A DNA stretch of 64,000 bases from Marinobacter sp. S6332 (lineage in GTDB: Bacteria > Pseudomonadota > Gammaproteobacteria > Pseudomonadales > Oleiphilaceae), in NCBI RefSeq assembly GCF_023016045.1, contig NZ_JALKAP010000014.1, positions 1 to 64,000 on the forward strand, in the 5' to 3' direction. The notes under the pieces are model-generated. The model was not told the origin of the DNA. It did no database searches and was given only the letters and a program-made list of their open reading frames with translations. Below are positions 1 to 10,915 of this stretch, one piece after another. How positions within the stretch are numbered: the stretch's first letter is position 1; each line of letters begins with the position of its first letter. The translations under genes and the position numbers were made by a program.

Positions 1-15
1 TCGAAGTTCTTCTTT

Positions 16-46
16 CTGATCACTGGGTCAGATTTGCTCTTTAACA
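16..46 (+). promoter_or_regulatory. boxB/boxA-type antitermination site in the rRNA spacer
   Basis: A 12-base match to the rRNA boxA core (TGCTCTTTAACA) lies at 35-46. Just before it is a small hairpin, CTGA at 16-19 with TCAG at 28-31, placed where boxB normally sits. In gammaproteobacteria this pair loads the Nus antitermination complex upstream of 23S rRNA. The 16S gene itself lies outside the window, and no tRNA is present in the part of the spacer that is visible. Confidence 0.75.
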
Positions 47-50
47 AATT

Positions 51-274
51 GGACGAGATAGAACACGAAGACATTTTCTCATTATCTCCGAGAAAATGTG
101 TTCAATGTGATAGCGATTTTTTCAAGCGTTATCCGGTGTTGTCGTTGAAGTGGTTGTTTATAGCTTCAAGTGGCTTATCTCTGAGTACAAAAACAGGGTC
201 TTTTGGTGTTTCCTTCGGGAAACGTTGAAAGCAAATGTGGGTGTGCCAGCGATCAGTTGTCTTGGGGTTATATA

Positions 275-280
<6 letters not shown>
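51..280 (+). other. 5' arm of the pre-23S processing stalk
   Basis: Three segments of the spacer are complementary, in nested order, to sequence after the 23S gene. 51-62 pairs with 3238-3249 (12 bp), 99-109 pairs with 3224-3234 (11 bp), and 261-280 pairs with 3161-3181 with one bulge. A local hairpin (71-80 with 90-99) lies between the first two. This is the expected RNase III-type stalk that loops out 23S rRNA during maturation. Confidence 0.7.
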
Positions 281-3160
<2,880 letters not shown>

Positions 3161-3168
<8 letters not shown>

Positions 3169-3249
3169 TATAACACCCAAGACAATTGCTTGGATAACGC
3201 TAGAACAAACGAAAAAATCAAAACACATTGAACAACCTCTATCTCGTCC
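3161..3249 (+). other. 3' arm of the pre-23S processing stalk (23S-5S spacer)
   Basis: This short spacer between 23S and 5S rRNA holds the partners of the upstream stalk segments: 3161-3181, 3224-3234 and 3238-3249. No tRNA gene lies between 23S and 5S. Confidence 0.65.
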
Positions 3250-3267
3250 CCCAGTGATCAACCGTTT

Positions 3268-3387
3268 TGTCTGACGACCATAGCGGCTTGGAACCACCTG
3301 ATCCCATCTCGAACTCAGAAGTGAAACAAGCCTGCGCCGATGGTAGTGTGGCACTTGCCCATGTGAGAGTAGGTCATCGTCAGACTC
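3268..3387 (+). rRNA. rrf: 5S ribosomal RNA
   Basis: This is a complete 5S rRNA of about 120 nt. It contains the conserved block GAACTCAGAAGTGAAA and the loop E/helix IV segment GCCGATGGTAGTGTGG. The terminal helix is formed by TGTCTGACG at the 5' end and CGTCAGACT at the 3' end. It follows 23S directly and is the last gene of the rRNA operon. Confidence 0.95.
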
Positions 3388-3398
3388 TTAAATAAAAC

Positions 3399-3430
3399 AG
3401 CCCCGACAGCTCTGCTGCCGGGGCTTTTTT
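3399..3430 (+). terminator. intrinsic terminator of the rRNA operon
   Basis: A hairpin formed by AGCCCCG.CAGC and GCTG.CGGGGCT is followed directly by a run of T. It lies 12 bases after 5S. Confidence 0.9.
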
Positions 3431-3465
3431 ATTTTAGATACGAGGGCATTCTGCCACTACAAAGC

Positions 3466-3580
3466 CCCCATGTGACCAGCGCGCCGCAGGCGTGCGCAGG
3501 ACGCGGGAGCGCAGCGACGGCGGGCCGGAAGGGCCGAAGGCCGACAGGCCTGAGCAATGTAGGTCATCGTCAGACTCTTA
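3466..3580 (+). pseudogene. broken second 5S rRNA 3' end with GC-rich insert
   Basis: Bases 3559-3580 are identical over 22 nt to the last 22 nt around the 5S 3' end (3369-3390). Bases 3467-3475 repeat CCCATGTGA, which precedes that tail in the intact 5S. Between the two pieces lie about 83 bp of very GC-rich sequence that is not in the intact gene. I read this as the remnant of a second 5S copy interrupted or rearranged by a foreign GC-rich segment. No function is claimed. The stretch between 5S and leuA otherwise holds only the two terminators and the leuA promoter. Confidence 0.6.
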
Positions 3581-3585
3581 ATACC

Positions 3586-3621
3586 AAAAACCCCCTCCGA
3601 TAACTCGGTGGGGGTTTTTTT
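3586..3621 (+). terminator. second intrinsic terminator after the 5S remnant
   Basis: A strong hairpin (CCCCC.CCGA with TCGG.GGGGG) with A residues before it and seven T after it. It follows the 5S-like tail, as the first terminator follows the intact 5S, but its sequence is different. Confidence 0.88.
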
Positions 3622-3656
3622 ATGCCTAGAATTTGGCGCAGCACGCAACCAATACA

Positions 3657-3685
3657 CTGCCCCTTAAAGACCCCGGTGATATACT
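3657..3685 (+). promoter_or_regulatory. candidate leuA promoter
   Basis: The -10-like TATACT at 3680-3685 lies 17 bp after a weak -35 (CTGCCC, 3657-3662). Transcription would start near 3692 and leave a leader of about 30 nt. This argues that the in-frame ATG at 3686 is not the leuA start. Confidence 0.45.
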
Positions 3686-3721
3686 GTGTTTACAAAATCA
3701 AATGCGATGCGGGGTAACTCA

Positions 3722-5272
3722 ATGTCTGGCAACGATCATCTGGTCATATTCGATACAACTCTCCGGGATGGCGAGCAAAGCCCCGGCGCGACCATGAACA
3801 AAACAGAAAAGCTCCGTATCGCGAAGGCGCTTGAGAAGCTTCGTGTGGATGTCATTGAGGCAGGGTTTGCAATCGCAAGCCAGGGTGATTTTGAGGCTGT
3901 TAAGTCTATTGCCGAGACCATAAAAGACTCAACGGTTTGCAGTCTTGCAAGAGCCTTGGACAAAGACATTGATCGAGCAGCAGAGGCGATTCGCCCAGCG
4001 GAAAGGGGGCGTATACATACATTTATCGCTACATCCCCTATTCATATGCAACACAAACTGCAAATGCAGCCTAGCGAGGTTGTTGAGCAGGCTGTTCGCG
4101 CTGTAAAGCGCGCGCGCAGCCATGTTGATGATGTTGAGTTTTCCTGTGAGGATGCCGGGCGCTCGGAGTTAGATTTTCTATGCCGAATTATCGAGGCGGC
4201 CATAGATGCAGGTGCTAACACAATCAATATTCCTGATACGGTTGGCTACGCAATTCCTGAGCAATTTGCCGAAACTATCCACCAGTTGCTTAACCGAATC
4301 CCCAACGCTGATAAGGCAATTTTCTCTGTGCACTGCCACAACGACCTTGGGCTTGCGGTTGCCAACTCGCTCGCCGCAGTAACACGAGGGGCCCGTCAGG
4401 TGGAGTGCACAATTAACGGTTTGGGTGAGAGAGCTGGCAATGCATCACTAGAAGAAATTGTGATGGCCGTTCGCACTCGTCAAGATTTGTTTAATATAGA
4501 CACCCAAGTAGACGCTCGTCATATTGTTCCTGCTTCGCGCCTAGTCTCTACAATCACTGGTTTCCCAGTTCAGCCCAATAAGGCGATCGTAGGCGCAAAT
4601 GCCTTTGCACATGAGTCTGGCATTCATCAGGATGGCGTGCTCAAGCACCGCGAAACTTATGAAATCATGCGTGCAGAAGATGTAGGTTGGCACACAAATA
4701 GTCTTGTACTGGGTAAGCACTCAGGCCGTAATGCTTTCCGTACCCGGCTGCTGGAGTTGGGTATACAGTTTGAGACCGAGACAGAACTCAACGAAGCGTT
4801 TACCCGTTTCAAAGCCTTGGCCGATCTGAAACATGAGATTTTCGACGAAGATCTTCAGGCGATTGCCAGTGATACTCGGCAGAAAGACGAAGAGGGGCGC
4901 TATGGCTTGGTGTGCCTACGAGTTTGCTCTGAAACAGGCGTCGTACCGAGTGCTACGCTCACGTTAACAATGGATGGAAAGGAGCACAAAGTTGAGGCCG
5001 AAGGCAGTGGTCCGGTAGATGCTACCTTTAAAGCTATAGAGTCATTGGTTGATTCTGGCTGTAACCTGCAACTTTACTCCGTAAACAACATCACCAGTGG
5101 TACTGACTCTCAGGGTGAGGTTACTGTCCGTTTAGAGCGTGGTGGGCGAATCGTAAACGGCATAGGTGCCGATACAGACATTATTATCGCTTCGGCGAAG
5201 GCCTACATTGAGGCACTTAATCTAATCAGTCGTGGCGGGATTCGGCAGCACCCGCAGGTTGCGGATGTTTAA
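3722..5272 (+). CDS. leuA: 2-isopropylmalate synthase
   Basis: LeuA condenses acetyl-CoA with 2-oxoisovalerate, the first committed step of leucine synthesis. The 516-residue protein has the usual length of the proteobacterial short form. The catalytic barrel begins with the metal-binding TTLRDGEQ motif (residues 13-19) and carries HCHND at about 204-208 and the GLGERAGN motif shortly after. The last ~120 residues match the leucine-binding LeuA dimer regulatory domain, so feedback inhibition is likely. I chose the ATG at 3722 because GGGG precedes it and the earlier in-frame ATG overlaps the putative promoter. No leader peptide or leuBCD genes are nearby. The next gene starts directly after the stop codon. 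Confidence 0.96.
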   Translation: MSGNDHLVIFDTTLRDGEQSPGATMNKTEKLRIAKALEKLRVDVIEAGFAIASQGDFEAVKSIAETIKDSTVCSLARALDKDIDRAAEAIRPAERGRIHTFIATSPIHMQHKLQMQPSEVVEQAVRAVKRARSHVDDVEFSCEDAGRSELDFLCRIIEAAIDAGANTINIPDTVGYAIPEQFAETIHQLLNRIPNADKAIFSVHCHNDLGLAVANSLAAVTRGARQVECTINGLGERAGNASLEEIVMAVRTRQDLFNIDTQVDARHIVPASRLVSTITGFPVQPNKAIVGANAFAHESGIHQDGVLKHRETYEIMRAEDVGWHTNSLVLGKHSGRNAFRTRLLELGIQFETETELNEAFTRFKALADLKHEIFDEDLQAIASDTRQKDEEGRYGLVCLRVCSETGVVPSATLTLTMDGKEHKVEAEGSGPVDATFKAIESLVDSGCNLQLYSVNNITSGTDSQGEVTVRLERGGRIVNGIGADTDIIIASAKAYIEALNLISRGGIRQHPQVADV

Positions 5273-6079
5273 ATGATTCAGACCGAGGTCCAGCGGCAGT
5301 TTTACCTTAGTGCCGCAGGTATTCGCCTGTGGTATGCCCGCGAGCCGTTGCCGGGTGCCGCACCTAGCCCGGAGTTTCGATTCCCTGAGCTGGACGAGTC
5401 GGTGGACTCGTCAACACCAGCTCTTTTAAAGCATCATTTGCCCAAAAGGCAAACGCCCTCGCCTAGAGAAGATAAGAAGGGTGCGCAGCGGATAGCAAGC
5501 CTTCAAGCGTTAGTGGGGGGTAGTGCAACGTCCAAGCACGCAAGTTTAAAAGAACAGGCTTCTCCAGCAGTCTCAGGTGCCCCGGTCAATGTGCCGGATG
5601 ACACTGGCCAAACAGGGTCAGCGGTCGAGGTGCAAGCAGCTCAGGTGCTGAACCTGAGCCTAGGAGTATTTTCTGGGGCCAATTATGTTCTTGTTGCGTA
5701 TGTGTCCAAAGAAGCGAGTCTAAGGTTACAGGAAACCCTTGCGATCAACATATTGAAGAGTCTCGGGGAGGTGCAGCCAAGGCCCTTAGACTGGGTTCGC
5801 TGGCCCGTATTTAATAATCCCCTTGTGCCGGGTAATTCAGCAGCGGGTTTTGTTGCTGTACTGCGTCATGTGCTGCGTGACGCAGGCGACCGAAAGATAG
5901 TTGTTCTTGGCGGTCAGAGTCCGTTTGTTGGTGAGGCTGGTGCGGAAAATGGTTGGGTAAATAAAGCGCTCGAACGGTCACCTGATTTAACGTTCGACCA
6001 CTCACTAACCGAGCTCGCTAGTAACCACGGTTTGAAGCGCTCGTTGTGGCATCAGCTTAAGCTCTTGGTTGCAAAGTGA
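5273..6079 (+). CDS. holD: DNA polymerase III psi subunit (cryptic HolD homologue)
   Basis: Psi links the clamp loader to chi, which contacts SSB. The protein (268 aa) is twice as long as E. coli psi and would be easy to call hypothetical. Three things support psi. Residues 11-23 (YLSAAGIRLWYAR) match the chi-binding N terminus of psi (QLQQLGITQWSLR). Around residues 145-170 the pattern VLVAYVS...ILKSLGEVQP follows E. coli RLVMVAN...VLRALTVSP. The C terminus ends LTEL.....LKRSLWHQL, like LTDL.....ARAALWQQI in E. coli. The middle (about 31-120) is a low-complexity linker. As in E. coli, rimI follows at once, here with a 4-bp overlap. The start ATG touches the leuA stop codon. The call rests on motif reading and synteny, not on a search. 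Confidence 0.72.
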   Translation: MIQTEVQRQFYLSAAGIRLWYAREPLPGAAPSPEFRFPELDESVDSSTPALLKHHLPKRQTPSPREDKKGAQRIASLQALVGGSATSKHASLKEQASPAVSGAPVNVPDDTGQTGSAVEVQAAQVLNLSLGVFSGANYVLVAYVSKEASLRLQETLAINILKSLGEVQPRPLDWVRWPVFNNPLVPGNSAAGFVAVLRHVLRDAGDRKIVVLGGQSPFVGEAGAENGWVNKALERSPDLTFDHSLTELASNHGLKRSLWHQLKLLVAK

Positions 6080-6567
6080 CGCACAGCGACCAAGCTTCAA
6101 GCGGGCCTCATGATGAGGGTGAGATTGTTCTCCGGCCTTTAAGGCCGGAAGAATTGCCAGGTGTGCTTGAGATAGAACGCCAAAGTTACTCCTACCCATG
6201 GTCCGAAGGCATTTTTTTAGACTGTTTCAAGTCGAGTTACCGCCTATGGGGGGCGGCTCTCGAAGGGTCGCTAGTTGGGTACGCGATTGTCTCCTATATA
6301 CTTGATGAAGCACATCTCCTGAATCTTTGCGTGCACCCTCGCTCTCGCGGTCTTGGCGTAGGCAAACTACTTTTGCGGCACCTTACGACAGAGGCAAATC
6401 GTGAAGGTATGAACCAGATTCTCCTTGAGGTTCGTTTAAGTAACAAGGCTGCCAGCAAGCTTTACCGTAACCAGGGGTTCGAAGAGATAGGTCGCCGCCC
6501 GCGTTATTACCCTACGCCCTCAGGGCAAGAAGATGCGCGGGTTATGTCGTTGCTCCTGTCTCCATGA
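6076..6567 (+). CDS. rimI: ribosomal protein S18-alanine N-acetyltransferase
   Basis: RimI is a GNAT-family enzyme that acetylates the N terminus of ribosomal protein S18. The 163-residue protein has a GNAT fold: RPLRPEELPGVLEIE at the start, the acetyl-CoA loop RSRGLGVGKLLL at about residues 94-105, and the typical RimI stretch LLEVRLSNKAASKLYRNQGF followed by RRPRYYP. It starts with GTG and overlaps holD by 4 bp (GTGA), so the two are probably translated together. The N terminus is some 15 residues longer than in E. coli RimI. Confidence 0.92.
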   Translation: MTHSDQASSGPHDEGEIVLRPLRPEELPGVLEIERQSYSYPWSEGIFLDCFKSSYRLWGAALEGSLVGYAIVSYILDEAHLLNLCVHPRSRGLGVGKLLLRHLTTEANREGMNQILLEVRLSNKAASKLYRNQGFEEIGRRPRYYPTPSGQEDARVMSLLLSP

Positions 6568-6606
6568 AGGTTATCGCTTGTGTTCGCGTAATCACCCCTT
6601 AGCCCT

Positions 6607-6612
6607 TATAAT
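6607..6612 (+). promoter_or_regulatory. -10 element of a candidate prfC promoter
   Basis: A perfect TATAAT lies in the rimI-prfC gap, about 43 bp before the prfC start. No good -35 is visible at 16-18 bp, so the assignment is tentative. Confidence 0.4.
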
Positions 6613-6654
6613 GCCAGCCTTTCCCGAACATCTGACGCAGGTTGCTCTTCGACT

Positions 6655-8235
6655 ATGTCTCACCTTTCCCAGGAAGTGGCCAAGCGCCGCACCTTTGCCA
6701 TTATTTCTCACCCGGACGCCGGTAAAACCACCATTACCGAGAAGGTCCTGTTATTCGGACATGCTCTTCAGAGAGCAGGTACGGTCAAGGGTAAGAAGTC
6801 CGGCCAGCATGCGAAGTCTGACTGGATGGAGATGGAAAAAGAGCGGGGTATATCCGTAACCACGTCTGTTATGCAGTTCCCTTATGGCGGGAAGTTGGTG
6901 AACCTGCTCGATACGCCAGGCCACGAGGATTTCTCGGAGGATACCTATCGAACCCTCACCGCTGTGGACTCTTGTTTGATGGTGATCGACAGCGCAAAGG
7001 GGGTTGAGGAGCGCACGATCAAACTGATGGAGGTTACCAGGCTCCGGGATACACCTATTATCACCTTCATGAACAAGTTGGATCGAGATACCCGTGATCC
7101 TGTTGAACTGATGGATGAAGTTGAGGACGTGCTGAAAATCGCCTGTGCGCCAATTACCTGGCCTATTGGCATGGGTAAGAGCTTTAAAGGGGTCTATCAC
7201 CTTCTCCGCGACGAGGTCATTCTCTACCAGAGCGGGCATGGCCACGAGATTCAGGAGGTTCGAGTGATAAGTGGTCTGGACAACCCGGAGCTCGATACGG
7301 CAATTGGTGGATACGCCAAAGATCTGCGTGATGAAGTTGAACTGGTAAAAGGCGCTTCCCATGAATTCGATCAGGAAGCGTTTCTGGCGGGCGAACTAAC
7401 GCCGGTATTTTTTGGTACAGCTTTGGGCAACTTTGGTGTGGATCACATGTTGGATGGCTTGGTGAGCTGGGCTCCAGAGCCTCAACCGCGCGAGACGGAC
7501 CATCGGTTAGTGCGTCCTGACGATCAGGGTTTCTCCGGTTTCGTTTTTAAAATTCAGGCAAACATGGACCCTCAGCATCGGGACAGAGTTGCGTTTATGC
7601 GCATAGTCTCGGGTAAATATAGTCAGGGTATGAAGGCTCGCCATGTGCGGATTGCAAAGGATGTACGCTTTTCCGATGCGCTGACCTTTATGGCGGGTGA
7701 TAGGGAGCAAGCTGAAGAGGCTTATGCTGGTGATATCATTGGGCTGCACAATCATGGAACTATCCAGCTGGGGGATACTTTTACCGCTGGCGAGGATATG
7801 AAGTTCAAAGGCATTCCAAACTTTGCACCGGAACTGTTCCGCCGCATTCGTCTAAAAGATCCACTCAAGGCGAAGCAGCTGCAGAAAGGGTTAATCCAGC
7901 TTTCGGAAGAGGGGGCGGTGCAGGTTTTCCGGCCGTTGCGCAATAACGATCTAATTGTCGGTGCGGTGGGTGTTCTCCAGTTTGACGTTGTGGTTAGCCG
8001 GCTTAAAACAGAATACAAAGTAGAAGCGGTTTATGAGCCTATCAACGTTGCAACCGCCCGCTGGGTCACCTGCGCGGATGATCGTAAACTGGATGAGTTT
8101 CAGCGCAAGAATAACGACAATTTGGCACTCGATGGTGGTGATCGTTTGGCTTACATCGCGCCCACAATGGTTAACTTAAATCTGGCGCAGGAGCGCTATC
8201 CAGATATCGAGTTCCATAAAACCCGGGAGCATTAA
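6655..8235 (+). CDS. prfC: peptide chain release factor 3
   Basis: RF3 is the GTPase that recycles RF1 and RF2 from the ribosome after termination. The 526-residue protein matches the family length. The G domain shows HPDAGKTT (residues 19-26), the switch region [33 protein letters not shown] and NKLDRD. Domains II and III follow and end with [25 protein letters not shown] sequence typical of RF3. It lies between rimI and a yjjV-like gene, as in E. coli (holD-rimI-...-prfC-...-yjjV). Confidence 0.97.
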   Translation: MSHLSQEVAKRRTFAIISHPDAGKTTITEKVLLFGHALQRAGTVKGKKSGQHAKSDWMEMEKERGISVTTSVMQFPYGGKLVNLLDTPGHEDFSEDTYRTLTAVDSCLMVIDSAKGVEERTIKLMEVTRLRDTPIITFMNKLDRDTRDPVELMDEVEDVLKIACAPITWPIGMGKSFKGVYHLLRDEVILYQSGHGHEIQEVRVISGLDNPELDTAIGGYAKDLRDEVELVKGASHEFDQEAFLAGELTPVFFGTALGNFGVDHMLDGLVSWAPEPQPRETDHRLVRPDDQGFSGFVFKIQANMDPQHRDRVAFMRIVSGKYSQGMKARHVRIAKDVRFSDALTFMAGDREQAEEAYAGDIIGLHNHGTIQLGDTFTAGEDMKFKGIPNFAPELFRRIRLKDPLKAKQLQKGLIQLSEEGAVQVFRPLRNNDLIVGAVGVLQFDVVVSRLKTEYKVEAVYEPINVATARWVTCADDRKLDEFQRKNNDNLALDGGDRLAYIAPTMVNLNLAQERYPDIEFHKTREH

Positions 8236-8258
8236 TCTCTTATTGGTCGGAGGTCAGT

Positions 8259-9032
8259 TTGAAATTGGTGGATGCTCACTGTCACTTTGACTTTCCACGG
8301 TTCGATCGCTGTCGTGCCAGTGAGCTTGAGGCCGCCAAGCAAGTTGGCCTTGTTGGGCTGGTGATTCCCGGTGTCAAGCGCCCGGACTGGGGGCGGGTAC
8401 GAGATACCGCTTTGGCGCACTCTGGTCTTTATTACTGCCTTGGAATACACCCGTGGTTCGTTAGTGAGCATTCCGCTGAAGATCTCGAATGTCTGAGCCA
8501 GACTTTACGGGCCATGCCAGAGCGTTGTGTGGGGGTGGGGGAGTGCGGGCTGGACCGCCTTCGCGGCAACATGAATGATCAATATCCTTGGTTTGAGGCC
8601 CAGATTTCGCTGGCGTCTGAGTTGGGCTTAGCTTTGGTCATTCACTCGGTAAGGGCCCACGACGAGGTTCATGCGACATTAAGGCGTCTGAACTGGAGCG
8701 GTCGAGCCTTGCTGCACGGGTTTTCTGGTAGTTTTCAACAGGCCAAGAAGTTGATTGATCAGGGGTGCTTTATCGGCGTAGGTGGTGTCATCACCCACTC
8801 CCGCGCCAGCAAGACCCGTGATGCGATTGCACGCTTGCCTCTAGAGTCCCTTGTGCTAGAAACAGATGCGCCGGACATGGCGCCGGAGGGTATTGATGCT
8901 GGCTCCAATTCGCCGCTTTATCTTCGCAGGATTCTTGATAGCCTCTGTGAGATAAGGGACGAGCCGCCTGACCAATTGGCGGGCGTATTGTTTGAAAACA
9001 CGGAGCGGCTTTACGGCCAATCTCTATGGTAA
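8259..9032 (+). CDS. TatD family metal-dependent hydrolase, YjjV-like
   Basis: A TIM-barrel metallo-hydrolase of the TatD/YcfH/YjjV group; members are associated with DNase or D-aminoacyl-tRNA hydrolase activity. The metal ligands are all present: HCH at residues 7-9, Glu95 in GVGECGLD, His in LVIHSVRAHDE, His in LLHGFSGS and Asp in ETDAPDM. The start is TTG at 8259, because a clear ribosome-binding site (GGAGG at 8249-8253) precedes it and the HCH motif needs that start. It is probably co-transcribed with prfC, 23 bp upstream. Synteny with E. coli favours YjjV over TatD or YcfH. Confidence 0.9.
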   Translation: MKLVDAHCHFDFPRFDRCRASELEAAKQVGLVGLVIPGVKRPDWGRVRDTALAHSGLYYCLGIHPWFVSEHSAEDLECLSQTLRAMPERCVGVGECGLDRLRGNMNDQYPWFEAQISLASELGLALVIHSVRAHDEVHATLRRLNWSGRALLHGFSGSFQQAKKLIDQGCFIGVGGVITHSRASKTRDAIARLPLESLVLETDAPDMAPEGIDAGSNSPLYLRRILDSLCEIRDEPPDQLAGVLFENTERLYGQSLW

Positions 9033-9063
9033 CGACTTAACAATAAAACAATTCGGTGCAGGG

Positions 9064-9092
9064 TTGGTTTTCAATATTCGTTCGAGTATACT
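9064..9092 (+). promoter_or_regulatory. promoter of rplM-rpsI
   Basis: TTGGTT (9064-9069) and TATACT (9087-9092) are separated by 17 bp, a good sigma70 pair. The start point would be near 9099, giving a leader of about 145 nt before rplM. Confidence 0.65.
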
Positions 9093-9171
9093 TCGCGCCC
9101 TGGCTTTTCAAGGCGATGTCACTATCTCAGCCCCGAATAGTGTCACTGCCAACTAAATTACAGGTATAGAA

Positions 9172-9210
9172 CCTCCTCCGGGTGTACTACACTTTCCGGT
9201 GGCGGTTTTT
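9172..9210 (+). promoter_or_regulatory. attenuator-like hairpin in the rplM leader
   Basis: CCTCCTCCGG (9172-9181) pairs with CCGGTGGCGG (9196-9205) apart from two mismatches. The enclosed GTGT...ACAC extends the helix, and TTTTT follows at 9206-9210. A second hairpin (CACTAT 9120-9125 with ATAGTG 9137-9142) lies upstream. The terminator shape sits between the promoter and the rplM start, which suggests regulated read-through. L13-operon autoregulation is known in other bacteria, but this hairpin's role is inference. Confidence 0.5.
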
Positions 9211-9244
9211 AACGTTTCTTTTTATAGCGTTCAAGGCGGAATCA

Positions 9245-9673
9245 ATGAAGACTCTGAGTGCGAAACCAGAAACCGTAAAACGTGACTGGTACGTTGTAGA
9301 CGCAGCCGGCAAGACGCTGGGTCGTCTGTCAACCGAAATCGCCCGTCGTCTGCGGGGCAAGCATAAGCCTGAGTACACCCCTCATGTAGACACTGGCGAT
9401 TACATTGTTGTTATCAATGCGGGCCAGGTGCGGGTTACCGGCAACAAGGCATCTGACAAGATGTACTACAGTCATACCGGCTTTCCGGGTGGGATTAAGT
9501 CTATCAGCTTCGAAAAGTTGGTCGACAAAGCGCCTGAGCAAGTAATTCAGAAGTCTGTCAAAGGCATGCTTCCGAAAGGCCCGCTTGGTCGCGCCATGTT
9601 CAAGAAGCTGAAAATCTATGCCGGCGCTGAGCACCCTCATACAGCCCAGCAGCCCAAAGAACTCGACATTTAA
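9245..9673 (+). CDS. rplM: 50S ribosomal protein L13
   Basis: A large-subunit protein needed early in 50S assembly. It is 142 residues, the normal length, with the family features [17 protein letters not shown] at the start, [10 protein letters not shown] and [12 protein letters not shown] in the body, and [13 protein letters not shown] near the end. The ATG at 9245 follows AAGGCGG. An in-frame ATG-like extension to 9182 would translate the leader hairpin and is rejected. rpsI follows 12 bp later, the usual rplM-rpsI pair. Confidence 0.98.
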   Translation: MKTLSAKPETVKRDWYVVDAAGKTLGRLSTEIARRLRGKHKPEYTPHVDTGDYIVVINAGQVRVTGNKASDKMYYSHTGFPGGIKSISFEKLVDKAPEQVIQKSVKGMLPKGPLGRAMFKKLKIYAGAEHPHTAQQPKELDI

Positions 9674-9685
9674 CGGAAGGCGGAT

Positions 9686-10078
9686 ATGTCTGTAGCACAA
9701 AATTACGGTACTGGTCGCCGCAAAACGTCCACGGCTCGGGTGTTTATCAAGCCGGGAAGCGGTAATATTTCTATTAACGGTCGCACTATCGAAGACTTCT
9801 TCGGTCGTGAGACTTTGCGCATGATCGTGCGTCAGCCTCTGGTTGTTGCCGAGTCTTCAGATCGCTTTGATATCAACATCACTGTTAAAGGTGGTGGTAT
9901 CAGTGGTCAGGCAGGTGCAATTCGCCATGGCCTGACCCGCGCTCTGATGGATTACGACGAAACCCTGCGTCCAGCGTTGCGTAAAGCGGGTTATGTAACT
10001 CGCGATGCTCGTGAAGTTGAGCGTAAGAAAGTTGGTCTGCGTAAGGCGCGTAAGCGTCCTCAGTACTCCAAGCGTTAA
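9686..10078 (+). CDS. rpsI: 30S ribosomal protein S9
   Basis: A small-subunit protein whose C-terminal tail reaches the P-site tRNA. It is 130 residues and begins with the typical [13 protein letters not shown] and ends with the basic tail [12 protein letters not shown], whose terminal Lys-Arg contacts tRNA. A clear ribosome-binding site (GGAAGG) precedes it. It shares the rplM promoter, and an intrinsic terminator follows. Confidence 0.98.
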   Translation: MSVAQNYGTGRRKTSTARVFIKPGSGNISINGRTIEDFFGRETLRMIVRQPLVVAESSDRFDINITVKGGGISGQAGAIRHGLTRALMDYDETLRPALRKAGYVTRDAREVERKKVGLRKARKRPQYSKR

Positions 10079-10101
10079 GTTCCGCTGGAGCAGATCTCAG
10101 G

Positions 10102-10131
10102 AAAACCCGGCTATTTGGTCGGGTTTTTTTG
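10102..10131 (+). terminator. intrinsic terminator of rplM-rpsI
   Basis: The stem AAACCCG/CGGGTTT has a 10-nt loop and is followed by seven T. It lies about 25 bp after rpsI. Confidence 0.85.
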
Positions 10132-10207
10132 TTTCAGGGTCAATGGTGGTCAAATTGATCTGGAGCAGAGAACTGGCTCTGGTGGCGGCTTTCCGACTTG
10201 TAAGGAC

Positions 10208-10226
10208 ATGGTAATTTCATTACCAT
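10208..10226 (+). promoter_or_regulatory. perfect palindrome upstream of petA
   Basis: ATGGTAAT (10208-10215) and ATTACCAT (10219-10226) form an 8-bp inverted repeat with a 3-bp spacer, some 95 bp before petA. The shape fits a dimeric repressor or activator site. No clear promoter hexamers can be paired with it and the regulator is unknown. Confidence 0.35.
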
Positions 10227-10321
10227 TTGAGCGCTTATATTTTTGGATTGTGAAGTCCTTTTCGATGCACACTGTCGGCCTTCCGGCGGGCTGTGACATC
10301 GCCTGATGGGAGAAAACCATA

Positions 10322-10915
10322 ATGAATAATGGCGACGTGAGCCAAGGTCGACGCCGGTTTCTGATCGGTGCTACGGCTGCGGTCGGTGGAGTCGGCGTCG
10401 TCGGTGCGGCAGTTCCTTTCGTGGCATCCTGGAATCCCAGTGCCAAAGCGGAAGCAGCTGGTGCGCCGGTAACCGTCAATATCAGTAAAATTGAACCGGG
10501 CCAGCAGGTCACCGTTGAATGGCGGGGCAAGCCAGTCTGGATTATCCGTCGTACAGACGAAATGGTCGACAATATAGAGAAGCTGAACGACAAGGTGAAA
10601 GACCCTCAGTCGGAAGCTCCGCAGCAGCCAACGTACATTAACGGTATCCTGCGGTCGCTTAAGCCCGAATTTGCTGTTCTGGTAGGCTTGTGTACTCATC
10701 TCGGCTGTGTCCCGTCCTATCGTCCGGAAGTGGCGCCGGCAGATCTGGGTGACGAGTGGTTGGGTGGTTTGTTCTGCCCCTGTCACGGTACCCGTTACGA
10801 CATGGCTGGTAGGGTCTACAAGGCGCAACCTGCTCCTCTGAACCTGGAAGTGCCGCCTTATCGCTACGACGATGATGCGACTCTCACGATTGGTCTTGAT
10901 CCGGAGGCAGAGTAA
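10322..10915 (+). CDS. petA: ubiquinol-cytochrome c reductase, Rieske iron-sulfur subunit
   Basis: This is the Rieske [2Fe-2S] subunit of the cytochrome bc1 complex, which passes electrons from ubiquinol to cytochrome c1. The 197-residue protein starts with a Tat-type signal anchor (RRRFLIG, residues 10-16) and one transmembrane stretch. The cluster ligands are in the two classical boxes: CTHLGC (Cys124, His126) and CPCHG (Cys152/154, His155). The Cys129 and Cys154 pair can form the stabilising disulfide. petB starts inside its stop codon (TAATG). Confidence 0.97.
   Translation: MNNGDVSQGRRRFLIGATAAVGGVGVVGAAVPFVASWNPSAKAEAAGAPVTVNISKIEPGQQVTVEWRGKPVWIIRRTDEMVDNIEKLNDKVKDPQSEAPQQPTYINGILRSLKPEFAVLVGLCTHLGCVPSYRPEVAPADLGDEWLGGLFCPCHGTRYDMAGRVYKAQPAPLNLEVPPYRYDDDATLTIGLDPEAE

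Noticed and set aside
47..260. tRNA gene in the 16S-23S spacer
   Set aside because: No tRNA-like cloverleaf or T-loop consensus in the visible part; any tRNA-Ile/Ala would be left of the window.
3686..3721. Upstream in-frame ATG for leuA
   Set aside because: It overlaps the putative -10 and start point, and the added residues are unlike LeuA.
6751..7362. 203-codon minus-strand frame inside prfC
   Set aside because: Shadow of the prfC reading frame; no motif or start signal.
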